A DNA stretch of 64,000 bases from Siphonodentalium dalli (taxonomy: Eukaryota > Mollusca > Scaphopoda > Gadilida > Siphonodentaliidae): the NCBI GenBank assembly GCA_032622095.1, contig CP136065.1:150047577-150111576 (forward strand). The letters run 5' to 3'. A program made the translations under genes and the position numbers. Positions 12,726 through 24,101 of the stretch are shown here, in pieces. A model generated the notes under the pieces. It was not told where the DNA came from. It saw only the letters and a list, made by a program, of their open reading frames with translations, and did no database searches. Numbering within the stretch: position 1 is the stretch's first letter; the number at the start of each line of letters is the position of its first letter.

Positions 12726-13089
12726 AGATATTTGTCCCTGCTAGGTGTTGGGAATGTCGTCACACAACACGCTCATGTCTGCATACAGTCTTACACGCAC
12801 ACGCCCAGACCCAGACGTAAGAATGACATTACGCATATACGCTCTTTATCAACTACACTGCGGATAGGAACGCTCTTTAACTATCAACGCGATTAATCAC
12901 CGCAGTGCCGTTTGCGGTGATTTTGATGATTGGGAGTGGAGAACGGGTGCTCTGAGCTTCTCCAAAACGCCGCGACGACCATTCCCGTGGGTTTTTAACC
13001 TTAGATGGGAAGTTTGAGCTCGATGGGTGCAGTCGTTTTTTATTTTATAAAGTACACACATATATATATACGGAAGTCTCAAAATATAT

Positions 13090-13465
13090 AGTATAGACTA
13101 GCCGATGAGCCCGACGTTGTCCGGGCTATTCAAATGAGCCCGACGTTGTCCGGGCTATTCAAAAACCAAATTTCAAGTCGATAGCTCCACCCGTTTCCGA
13201 GATCTGGTCTGCGCATGCACGAAGCTTGCGCCGCATGGGCTCGGCGACCCGATAAAATTCGTATCCGGGGCAAGATACATCCACATAGCAAATTTCAAGT
13301 CGATAGCTCCACCCGTTTCCGAGATCTCGTCTGCGCATGCGCGAAGCGGGCGGCGCACGGGTTCGCCAATACGACAACGACGACCGCCTGGTCAAACTAC
13401 ACACACGTACCAAGTTTCGTCCCGATCGGTCGAGAATCGTAGCTTTGTATCAATGACAGACAGAC
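13090..13465. repeat. Short tandem-core element (GATAGCTCCACCCGTTTCCG)
   Basis: Head ATAGACTAGCCGATGAGCCC with GACGTTGTCCGGGCTATTCAAA repeated twice, then two core units with CAAATTTCAAGTCGATAGC and TCTGCGCATGC, then GACAGACAGACGAC. It has the same architecture as 10090-10860. The overlapping open frames on both strands are repeat-derived. Confidence 0.65.
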
Positions 13466-14484
13466 GACGTGGCTAGAGGGTATCCGTTGGGGCGGGGGTG
13501 TCAACCTTTGGAAATTCCAACTGCACCCCCCCCTTGAATGAGAAGAGAATCAGACTAAACACAGGTTTGCATAATTCCATTTTTTGTACCCCCCCCCCCC
13601 CCCCCTTGCACCTCAGTGCTCAGGCCTAATATCCTATATATTCATAAACCATGGTTCTATAATCCCGGTATGAGAACATTCAGATATTTTAACCTGAGAA
13701 TTGCATAAATCCTAACATCTAGTGGTCTAACTCCAGACAAATAAATGCACATGGCTACGGACAAGAGACCAGGACAGTCCCACACCGGGTCGAACAACCA
13801 TGGTCGATCCAGTGGCACTGGGTCGACCATGGTTGTTCGACCTGGTGTGGGTAATTTCTCCAACTGATGACCATTTCAATCCAAAAGTTTGACCAAATGT
13901 AGTAAAATATTGTTTTGTTAAATTTATTAGCAGTTTTGTTTACACCAAAAGTAGCCATCTACGTGCTGTATTCCTCGAGATATCGGCCGTTCCAAGCAAT
14001 TTGAAATTCTGTTCCGCAGATTGTCATTCTATTCCATATTCAATCCCATCCCGCAGATTGTCATGTCCCACCGTTCGATCGCAGCGACGCCTTTCGTTAT
14101 AATGTTAAGTTAGAATTAAAATATAAGAATTAAAATGTTAAGTTAAAATTAAAATGTTAAGTTAAAATTAAAATGTTAAGTTAGAATTAAAATATAAGAA
14201 TTAAAATGTTAAGTTAGAATTAAAATGTGAAGTTAGGATTGTGACCCTAATAACCCTCCATACATGCTTAGGTTGGAAAATTTCCAACTGATGACAATTC
14301 CAGATGGCAATGTTGACCAAATGCATGACAATATTGTTTTCTTAAATTAACTAGCAGTTTTTGACTGGCCACGGGGGAGGGATCAGGACACAAGCTTTCC
14401 AAGTGTTGGATATTTCTAACCTGTCAACCCCCCCCTAAGGTTGGAAAATTTCCAACTGATGACAATTTTAGTCCAAAATTTTGA
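13466..14484. other. Repetitive spacer with GGAAATTTCCAACTGATGAC motifs
   Basis: The motif TGGAAAATTTCCAACTGATG and variants recur near 13509, 13855, 14273 and 14444, and again near 17985, 18017, 21509 and 21601. They are usually next to C- or G-rich runs (CACCCCCCCC). 14100-14235 is an AT minisatellite of GTTAAGTTARAATTAAAAT units. There are homopolymer C runs at about 13525 and 13588-13604. Confidence 0.55.
13779..13851. repeat. Near-perfect 73-bp palindrome
   Basis: CCCACACCGGGTCGAACAAC...CCATGGTCGA on the left is mirrored by TCGACCATGGTTGTTCGACC...GTGTGGG on the right, with a loop of about 10 nt. There is no accompanying open frame. Confidence 0.85.
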
Positions 14485-17381
14485 CAAATGAAAGTGTCAA
14501 TGACACTGTAGCTTAACTTGGAAAGGGAATAATTTAATATATTACAGTCAATGGAGCGATTAGGAATGTGGAAAGTTGAATGTCTAATACTAGTTTATAG
14601 ACATGAAGAGAAAAGTAAAATCCAAGATGGCTGCTGGCGGCCATGTTTTCGGCCGAATGACCCCAAAATGAGTCGTTCCCATCTACATGTCATCGTTAAC
14701 ATCAATGACAAATTTTATGATGATCAGACTCAAGGTACGACCTGTGGCCCGTGCTAATGGATTAAATTTTGAAATCCAAGATGGACACTGGCGGCCATGT
14801 TTTTTGTCCGAATGACCCCAAAATGACTTGTTCCCATTTACATTCCAATTTCAACAGCCATGACAAATTTTATGATGATCAGACTAAAGGTACGACCTGT
14901 AGCCCGTGGTAAAGGATTTAGTCATACAAAGAGTAAAATCCAAGTTGGCTGCTGGCGGCCATGTTTTTTGGCCAAATGACCCCAAAATGACTCGTTCCCA
15001 TCTACATGTCATTATTAACATTCATGAAATTTTTTATGATGATCAGACTAAAGGTACGACCTGTAGCCCGTGCTAAAGAATTTAGTCATACAAAGAGTAA
15101 AATCCAAGATGGCTGCTGGCGGCCATGTTTTTCGCCAAATGACCCCAAAATTACTCGTTCCCATCTACATGTCAATATTAACATCCATGACAAATTTCAT
15201 GATGATCAGACGAACAGTACGACCTGTGGCCGTGCTAATAGATTAAATTTTGAAATCCAAGATGGCTGCTGGCGGCCATGTTTTTTGTCCGAATGACCCC
15301 AAAATGACTCGTTCCCATCTACATTCCAATTTCAACAGCCATGACAAATTTTATGATGATCAGACTAAATGTACGACCTGTAGCCCGTGCTAAAGGATTT
15401 AGTCATACAAAGAGTAAAATCCAAGATGGCTGCTGACGACCATGTTTTTCGGCCAAATGACCCCAAAATTACTCGTTCCCATCTACATGTCATTGTTAAC
15501 ATCCATGACAAATTTTATGATGATCAGACTAAAGGTACGACCTGCAGCCCGTGCTAAAGAATTTAGTCATACAAAGAGTAAAATCCAAGATGGCTGCTGG
15601 CGGCCATGATTTTTGTCCGAATGACCCCAAAATGACTCGTTCCCATCTACATTCCAATTTCAACAGCCATGACAAATTTTATGATGATCAGACTAAAGGT
15701 ACGACCTGTAGCCCGTGCTAAAGGATTTAGTCATTCAAAGAATAAAATCCAAGATGGCTGCTGGCGGCCATGTTTTTTGGCCGAATGACCCCAAAATGAC
15801 TCGTTCCCATCTACATGTGATTATTAACATTCATGACAAATTTTATGATGATCAGACTAAAAGTAGGACCTGTAGCCCGTGCTAAAGGATTTAGTCATGC
15901 AAAGAGTAAAATCCTAGACGGCTGCTGGCGGCCATGTTTTTTGGCCGAATGACCCCAAAATGACTCGTTCCCATCTACATGTCATTGTTAACATCCATGA
16001 CAAATATTATGATGATCAGACAAAAGGTACGACCTGTAGCCCGTGCTAAAGGATTTAGTCATACAAAGAGTAAAATCCAAGATGGCTGCTGGTGGCCATG
16101 TTTTTGAGCCAAATGACCCCAAAATGACTCGTTCCCATCTACATGTCAATATTAACATCCATGACAAATTTCATGATGATCAGACGAACAGCACGACCTG
16201 TAGCCCGCGCCAATGGATTGAATTTTGAAATCCAAAATGGCCACCAGCGGCCATGTTTTTTGGCCGAATGACCCCAAAATGACTCGTTCCCATCTACATG
16301 TCAATGTCAATATTCATGACAAAATTCATAAAGATCAGACCATAGGTACGACCTGTAGCCCGCGCCAAAGGATTTAGTCATGCAAAGAGTAAAATTCATG
16401 ATGGCTGCTGGCGGCCATGTTTTTTGGCCGAACAACCCCAAAATCACTCGTTCCCATCTACATGTCATTGTTAACATCCATGACAAATTTCATGAAGTTC
16501 TGATCAAAACTACGACCTGTAGCCTGCGCCAAAGGATTTAGTCATGCAAAGAGTAAAATCCAAGATGGCTGCCATGCAGCGGCCATGTTTTTTGGCCGAA
16601 CGACCCCAAAATGACTCGTTCCCATCTACATGTCAATATTAACATCCATGACAAATTTCATAATGATCAGACGAACAGTACGACCTGTAGCCCGCGCCAA
16701 TGGATTGAATATTGAAATCCAAAATGGCCACCAGCGGCCATGTTTTTTGGCCGAATGACCCCAAAATGACTCGTTCCCATCTACATGTCAATGTCAACAT
16801 TCATGACAAATTTCATAAAGATCAGACCAAAAGTACGACCTGTAGCCCGCGCCAATGGATTGAATTTTGAAATCCAAAATGGCCACCAGCGGCCATGTTT
16901 TTTGGCCGAACAACCCCAAAATCACTCGTTCCCATCTACATGTCATTGTTAACATCCATGACAAATTTCACGAAGTTCCGATCAAAACTACGACCTGTAG
17001 CCTGCGCCAAATGATTTAGTCATGCAAAGAGTAAAATCCAAGATGGCTGCTGACGGCCATGTTTTTTGGCCGAACGACCCCAAAATGACTCGTTCCCATC
17101 TACATGTCAATATTAACATCCATGACAAATTTCATGATGATCAAACGAACAGTACGACCTGTAGCCCGCGCCAATGGATTGAATTTTGAAATCCAAGATG
17201 GCCACCAGCGGCCATGTTTTTTGGCCGAATGACCCCAAAATGACTCGTTCCTATCTACATGTCAATGTCAACATTCATGCAAAATTTCATAAAGATCAGA
17301 CCAAAGGTACGACCTGTAGCCCGCGCCAAAGGAAATTGTTGACGGACACACGGACGACGGACGCCAAGCCATGGCAATAGC
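14485..17381 (+). repeat. P-family array: about 17 units of about 160 bp (CCAAGATGGCTGCTGGCGGCC)
   Basis: The leader GAAAGTGTCAATGACACTGT precedes about 17 tandem units. Each unit has AAAATCCAAGATGGCTGCTG, GCGGCCATGTTTTTTGGCCG, AATGACCCCAAAATGACTCG, TTCCCATCTACATGTCAAT and TACGACCTGTAGCCCG. Two unit types alternate: one with GAGTAAAATCC and one with TTTTGAAATCC. After the last unit come GACGGACACACGGACGACGG and CAAGCCATGGCAATAGC. The tail continues at 17858 after a family C insertion. This matches the leader, core array, ACGG microsatellite and tail plan of pearl/Helentron-like elements. Open frames here are repeat-derived. Confidence 0.85.
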
Positions 17382-17857
17382 TTAAAGGTACTCAACCCGA
17401 TAAAAATCCTCTCAATTACTATTTCAATGGCTTCGGGGGTCAAAAATATTTGATTCGAGTCGAGGAAGTCACCCATCAAAGCTCAGATTTGTTAGATATC
17501 GATTTTAGAAATCTATTATTTTCATTATCGGGAATTCTTTCTGGCCCAGTACGTAGTCAATTATTACCACTTGATTATAGAGTTATCCATCCTTGTCTGT
17601 TTGAATAGAATTTTGGCGTAAAATCTCGAGCATGTTACCAAATTGACGGCAGTTATAAGTACTCATCTCGAGAACATAAGAATTTTCAAAAATCAATATC
17701 TAATAACTCTGAGCTTTGTTTGATGGGTTCCTCGACTCGAATCAAATATTTTTTACCCCCAAAGCCAAAGAAATAGTAATATAGGACCCTCTGATCGGAT
17801 TGTTGTTGTTGGAATCTGTTGAGATGGGGACCCTCTTTACGGGTTGAGTACCTTTAA
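17382..17857. mobile_element. TTAA-flanked inverted-repeat element inserted in P array (family C, copy 2)
   Basis: TTAA (17382-17385) then AGGTACTCAACCCG; the right end is CGGGTTGAGTACCT then TTAA (17854-17857). The arms extend through ACTATTTCAATGGCTTCGGG and its inverted copy. The flanks CAATAGC and ACTTACAAAAGTAAGTTGAG join to a sequence matching the uninterrupted P tail at 53131-53170 (minus), which proves the insertion and its TTAA target. Confidence 0.9.
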
Positions 17858-18601
17858 ACTTACAAAAGTAAGTTGAGCTAAAAATAGTAAAATATGCAAA
17901 TATTGGTCCAAAAACAATTAATTCCCCCCTAATAAATTGTTTGAAAATCAAACTACAAGAACATTTTAAACCTATTGTTGGGGTGAAATTTCCAACTAAT
18001 GTTTTGGCAGGTATGAAATTTCCAACTGTTGAAAATTTTGTCCAATGTTTGGGGGGGGGGGGGGTGAGACACCCAACCCCCCAACCCCTGTCGCAACGTC
18101 TCTGTCTGGAAATCTTGTTTTGTTTTATTGTTAGTCTGTGCTGATACCTCAGCCATGGTTCGTCGGATCTCAATGACATTTAGTATGGGGGTTGTATACA
18201 TTCAAAGCTTTATTAACGTCCTCGGGTGTATACTGTCCTAGAGATTCTAGATAGCTATGGTTCGCTGGGAGTTTTATTTATAGATAATGGGTTTTTCTGG
18301 TTGTGACAATTCGCAGTAGGTCCCTATTTTGCGGAGGTCCCCGAATTCACGGAGGTCCCTTAAAATGGTCGAAATATGTTGATTTTAATGAGGGAACGGG
18401 TGCGTATATGTCAATTGATACGTATTTTAAACAAATAACGACACGATCATCATAATAGTGGTTTGTTCTATCAATCATATCGTCATCATCATAATACGGA
18501 ACAAGTCTTGCGACTTTTCGTCCCAATAACATTATTTGCAATGCTTGTTTACAAATATATGTATCGTCATTCGATATTTACTTGTGAGTCACTTTAACAT
18601 A
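17858..18601. other. P-array tail and non-coding spacer
   Basis: 17858-17895 is the P-family tail hairpin region. The rest carries two GGAAATTTCCAACT motifs and a G run (about 18048-18064). The open frames are low-complexity or short; none is supported. Confidence 0.5.
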
Positions 18602-19200
18602 TTACTTGTTGTCGAACTCATATTTTATATAATAGAAGAATGAGTCTATGTATATTTTGAATTGATCAAATGTTGGAGCCTCAACAGCGAAGTCTGGCAG
18701 AGAGTTCCAGCTATTTACCACCCTCTGCATGAAGAAATATTTTCCTATGGCCTTGTTAACAATGGGCATCTGTAGTTTTTTATTATGTCATCTTGTTCTT
18801 CCTGATGAATGTCTTTCTAATAGGTCACAGGCATTGATATTGTAATGACCATTCAACAGTTTATATACCTCGATTAGATCTCCTCTAAATATTCCATATT
18901 TTAAAGACATCAGATTGAGTCTTATCATTTGGTCTCGGTGGCATAGAGTTTTGATTTGACGAACTTCTAGTTTCGTTGCTTTTCTTTGTATTTCTCTAAC
19001 ACCATGCTTTGATATTTGTGATGTGGGCTCCATGCAGAGTTACAGTATTCGATGATAGGTCTGACCATGCTTATGCAGAGCGATTAGAAAATGTCGATGT
19101 CCAAGTTCGTGAAAGTTCTGTTGACTCTGCCGATGATTTGAGAAGCTTTATTGTTTTAGGATATTGTGGGAAGGCTAATCTGGCCGTGTCAAATTGAGCT
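18602..19200 (-). pseudogene. Non-LTR retrotransposon (LINE) reverse transcriptase C-terminal remnant
   Basis: On the minus strand the reading passes through NRTFTNLDID, then MVRPIIEYCNSAWSPHHK, IQRKATKL, LKYGIFRGDLIEVYKLLNG, KLQMPIVNKAIGKYFFMQR and VVNSWNSLPDF, ending at TAA (18602-18604). These are the well-known C-terminal blocks of LINE ORF2 proteins (LVRPxLEYC.xxWxP, RRxTK, RRxRGDLIxxYKI, FFxxRVVxxWNxLP). The copy is dead: there is one in-frame TAA near 19090, a frameshift near 19005 between the WSPHH and IQRKATK blocks, and a TGA at about 18810 where TRG is expected. The 5' part is missing, as is usual for 5'-truncated LINEs. Confidence 0.85.
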
Positions 19201-19641
19201 ATAGCGATGGGGATATCTTGTATGACAACACATTTCGGGTTTTCGTGGGGTGTGTATTCGCTGGATGTCTTATAGTTGCAGTATGTAACTATTATGACCG
19301 TGTTAATTGCTATTGATGTTTAGGTATGAAAAATGGCTGGGCCATGAACTCTTGGTGGGAACACAATACCTCCGATTTTTGATCCGCATTTAGAAGCTTT
19401 CTGGTGTGGTGAATGAGAAACCTGCAGTAATAAGCCATAGTTTTTTGTAATAATTTGAAGGATTAGTTGTTTTAACGGAATTCTGAGGCGGTGCGGTGCA
19501 TTCATGTAGTCAATATATTTTATATTATAATTTATATTCATGGCTAATAATATGATCTTGAGGGCATTACCATTTCTGATTATGGTTTTCTTGTTATGTT
19601 TGTGTATGTTTTATCAATGACCATCCAAACCACTATACTGA

Positions 19642-21430
19642 TATGAAAGTACCAATGACATTAAAGTTCAACTTGGAGAGGGCACATAATGTCATACATT
19701 ACAATCAATGGAGCGATAACATGCGGAAAGTGTGAATGTTTAAAGGTACTCAATCCGATTCGACGGTCCCCATATCATCAGATTCCAACAACAACAATTT
19801 TTTTTTAAATGCCGCTTCAGTTATCAGAATCGATTAATTGCCCAAAAATAATGCTAACCACAGTAAACTATAGTATAAAATTGCCCAAAACCTGTTATTT
19901 ATCAACATTTTGTTCAACGAAATTTTGCCAGTTGTCAAATATCTGACATAAAAAAAGCCACTGGATTTTACAGTTATCGATCTTCATCCGCTATCTGATC
20001 AGATAAGTTCTTCTCGTCGACAGTTTACTGGGCCACTTAAAATTAAAATAATAGATTTCAAACATCGATATCTGATCACTCCTAGCTAATGATGGCTGGG
20101 TTCCTCGACTCGAATCAAATATTTTTTACCCCCGAAGCCAAGGAAATAGTAATTTGCGTACCTTTAAATACTAGAGGTCAACCATGAGAGCCGTGCATGA
20201 AGTATGGGATCAATTGGATGAAAACATGTTGGCTCTATATGTAGGGCATGCCGAGGGATTTAGTTGTGCAAAGAGTAAAATCAATGATGGCTGACAACGT
20301 CTATATTTTTAAACGAAATTCAGAATAAGATGAATGTAAGTTGGCGGCCATATTTTTGAACGAAATTCGGAAAACGTGAATGGTTGTCATCTACAGATCA
20401 CACCAATTATCCGTATGGAGTTTGGTGATGCTTGGATCAGGAATATACATGGCCTATATATAGGGTGTATACCAAAGTATTCAGTCATGCAAATAGTAAA
20501 ATTCAAGATGGCTGCCGGTGGCCATGTTTTTTTTTATCGAAATTCAGACAAATTTGATAGCTCTCACCGAGAGATCACCACGATGAACCATATGAAGTTT
20601 GGTGAAGATCGGAAGAGGGCTGTCGTCTTTATGGTGTGCCAAAGAATTAGTAGTCATGCAAAGAGTAAAAATCCAAGATGGTTGCCGGCGACCACGTTTT
20701 CATCGAAAATTGTTCAAATTCAACAGCTCCCATCTAGAGGTGATCCCAACATGTCTGTAAATTTTCAAAACATTATGCCGATAATTGTGGGCGGTGGGGA
20801 TGTGGCCTGTAGAGTGTGCCGAAGGATTTAGTAATGCAAAGAGTAATATCCAAAATGGCTGCTGGCAGTCATGTTTTTCTACGAATTTCGAAAAAACTAA
20901 TTGATGGCTCTCATTTAGAAATCATCATGAAAATCCATATAAAGTTTGGTGATGATCAGATGAGGGATGTGGTTTGTAGGGTGTTCCAAAGGATTTGGTC
21001 ATGCGAAGAACAAAATCCAAGATAGCTGCTATAGCTGCTGGTGGCCATGTTTTCATCGAAAATTGTTCAAATTCGATGGCTCCCATCTAGAGGTGATCCT
21101 AAACATGCCAGCAAATTTTCAAAACAATTGTCCAATAAATGCGGGCTGCGGGCTGGGCTGATGAATTCAAATTTGAAATCCAAAATGGCTGCTGGCGGCC
21201 ATGTTTGTTAACGAATTCCCATCTAGATGTCACCACGAAGACTCATACGAAGTTTGGTGATGACCTGTATTTTGTGCCAGTAAACCCACATACAAAATTT
21301 CAGTTCAGTTATCATCCGGAAACGAAACAAGACAGTCAATGACTGTGGGTCGCTCACCAGACAGTCAAGACGGAGAAGACTGGAACTTTGAAGACTAAAA
21401 CAGTCAGTACTTGTCAAATCACTTTAAAAC
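19642..21430 (+). repeat. Diverged P-family array interrupted by family C element
   Basis: The leader at 19642 (ATGAAAGTACCAATGACA) and units from 20220 onward (AAAGAGTAAAATCCAAGATGG variants, GGCGGCCATGTTT) are clearly related to 14485-17381 but more decayed, and use GAAATTCGGAAAA in place of GACCCCAAAATGA. It is interrupted at 19740-20167. Confidence 0.75.
19740..20167. mobile_element. TTAA-flanked element in P leader (family C, copy 3)
   Basis: TTAA-AGGTACTCAATCCGATTCGACGG at the left and GCGTACCTTTAA at the right. The flanks GAATGT and ATACTAG rejoin to GAATGTCTAATACTAG, the intact P leader at 14579-14594, which serves as an internal empty-site control. It contains a CAA-rich tract and ACTCGAATCAAATATTTTTT like copy 1. 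Confidence 0.85.
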
Positions 21431-23906
21431 AAGTAGTTCTACACAGGGACACAGGTAGAGGGTATTCGCTGAATGATGGGAGGGGATATGGGGGTGTCCA
21501 CCTTGAAATTTCTAACTCACACCCCTCCCCTCCCCAATAAATCATTGGCCATTAACCCCCAACTGGACCAAACTAAATTACAACTGGTACTTCAAGATCT
21601 CCAACTGTTGGAAATTTATCACAACCTTACTGATAACACCGGTATATAACAAAATTATTACATGTGATATAGGAATCTATATGCAAGTACCAAACATGAA
21701 TTCATAGGGTTAATTCTCCAATCTCTGCCCCTATTTGAACCAAATTTAAATCCCAATCTATGAGATATATTGATTTAGTAATCTCAAAGGGTATATTATA
21801 CAAGTTGAAGTGAGTTCGTTTTCCTTAGAATAAGTTAAAAAATTCATGGAATGGTTATCAATGTGCCACCGCTATATATCAGCAGCATAATAAATAAGAC
21901 ACATCATTATCACAGATGAAAAGAAGTTAATAGCCTATATAAACATAACATTGTAACACTTGTCTGTACAGCTGCATAGAACACAGCACATGGGAACTAA
22001 TCTAATTTAAATTGAAATGAATGGTACAAAGAAACAATATCCAGTATTTGTTTATTAAACACTGTCCATTAAGATAAGATCTCATTTCATACACAGGATA
22101 CCAGCTTATATTGTTAGCGAAAGAGATGATTTCTCAAATAATATTGTGGCATTAGGAATGTAGAAGAACAATATTTGTAACAGGGGTACATGTACTTACT
22201 TTGACCCTTCAATTGGCAAGGGTAACATTCTGTCTGCTCGTGATTTTTCTCCCAGACCTCTGGACCGATTTCAACTAAAGTTGTACCCTGGCGGATGTTA
22301 TAATGTGGTTAGTTTTCAAAATTGAATTTGAAAATTAAAAATTGAATTAAAAAAAAACAACAAATTGAGCGAGGAATTTTTTTTTTAAGTTATGATCCGC
22401 CCATATCTGACCTAGTGACCTCATTTGAACAAATCTGAACCACAGGCACCCAAAGGACCCTTATACCAAATATGAACCCATTCGGCCTGATGGTATATGA
22501 GATGTCGTTTTAAGAATTACTATGGAGGGAAAGAGTTATGGCCCTGCTTTCGCAAACCATTTTACCAAGTGACCTCATTTGAAAAATTCTGAATGACGGG
22601 CGGCCTTCGTTGTAGGTTATAATTTAGAAATAACATTTATCATTATTATGATAATTTCCTCAAAAATGATGATATGAATGCAATATTATTCACAAAACAT
22701 GCTTTGTGTCTTGAGAAAATTCAGGTCTAGTGTTGTTTAGTTTCTCACAAAAAGCACAGTGAGTTGTTCATTTGCAGAGTCACGATATTACATCATTTCC
22801 TTATTTAGATTTGCGCACATTGTACGTCGGTTGTAAAACCCCTAATTTGGATCGTCTACAACTCACAATACTATCATATGGTAAATTCTTTATTTGGTAT
22901 GTATTACCATATATATAGGTTAGGATAAAATACTAACTGAATTGAAAACTATTTCTTTGCAAGAACAATTATATTATGTACACGTTTTCTGTCTGATCAT
23001 TTCCCAATCATGAAGTAACGTGGATTAGCTGGATTCTGAACTGACAGTGGGTAGAATGGGTCTATTAAAATAAAATTTGGTGTGATTTAAATGCGATTTT
23101 TGATGGCGCCAATAATTTTATCTTAGCCTCCCACAGCGCAAAGGAACATTTTAATTGGATGATCCAGTAGTTCCAAGTGTTTGTCTATAAACAAATGGTT
23201 CTGTCAAGTTTTTGATGTTTGTAAATTTACATAACAAAGCGTACAAATGTGACAATAACATGCAATGTACGTGATGTTTATGATTGGTATAAGAACAATA
23301 TCTGTCTATTATATAATATTCTTTATGTTTATGGCGGTTTTAGTGGATGTGACTAATTTAAAAGCTATACACACAAAGAAGGCTGCCCGTATCTTTAAAT
23401 TATATTTTTGTATGTTGCTGTTGTGATCTGGAGCCCTGAATACATTTTAAAACCAATGAAAGGCCGCAGTGGCTTCATCTGGAGCGGATGCTTTATATAC
23501 AGTAGAAATATATTATATGGAATAAATTCTTGTGCATTGTCTTATAACTGAGCTGCATGCATACAAGCAACCAAATCTGAAAAAACTCGTAAATGTCGAA
23601 CTATAATCTCAAATAGGCACAATATCAACATAATTCTAAGAATATGGGATCGGACAAAGATACGTCCCAGGATGTATAATTCTATGTCGAAAAATGGTAA
23701 CTATGACTCTGACTGAACTCAACATCGCAGAATACAGACTCGGACAAGTTCTGGATGGACGGACAGATGGACGAGGGTCATTAAGTACTATAGTATTCCG
23801 ACAGAATGTTGGGGGACAATTAATGGTAGATTGCTCTTATGCTCTAAACAAATGCACTGTTTCAAGTAATTTTGGGAAAAACAACAAGTATTTGAAAAAC
23901 CTGGTG
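21431..23906. other. Downstream flank of MRPL27, no feature recognised
   Basis: AT-rich non-coding DNA that would include the MRPL27 3' UTR. Two CCTCATTTGAA-containing blocks (about 22420 and 22575) suggest an old dispersed repeat. No open frame is supported. Confidence 0.45.
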
Positions 23907-24101
23907 TCACACTTGTGAGACCAGTCTGTATTTTCCATGCAAAGGTACTGGTATAACATTAATGAATTTCTTTCTGATTTTAAGTCCTTGTTTAACAGCA
24001 CTATATAAAGGGCTATGTGGATATGGCTCCAGAGTCTCCGCCGACATTTTAACTCTCCCGTCACAAAGTGCATACAGGGTGTTATTCTTTCCTATTTCCA
24101 C
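23907..24101 (-). CDS. MRPL27: MRPL27 terminal exon
   Basis: Minus-strand acceptor tttgtttctag ends at 24102; the exon starts GTG GAA ATA GGA in phase 0 and runs 64 codons to TGA. The residues VEIGKNNTLYALCDGR match the GxGKNxxLYALxEG block of bL27m, and the C-terminal FINVIPVPLHGKYRLVSQV matches the animal-specific mitochondrial extension. No unambiguous AATAAA was found immediately downstream; TTTATT on the plus strand near 22886 (AATAAA on the minus strand) is a distant candidate about 1 kb away. Confidence 0.9.
   Translation of the reverse strand: MEIGKNNTLYALCDGRVKMSAETLEPYPHSPLYSAVKQGLKIRKKFINVIPVPLHGKYRLVSQV

Noticed and set aside
14551-17380. Several open frames with repeated Asn/Asp/Pro/Lys patterns
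   Set aside because: All translate the roughly 160-bp P repeat; the phase shifts between units and stops recur.
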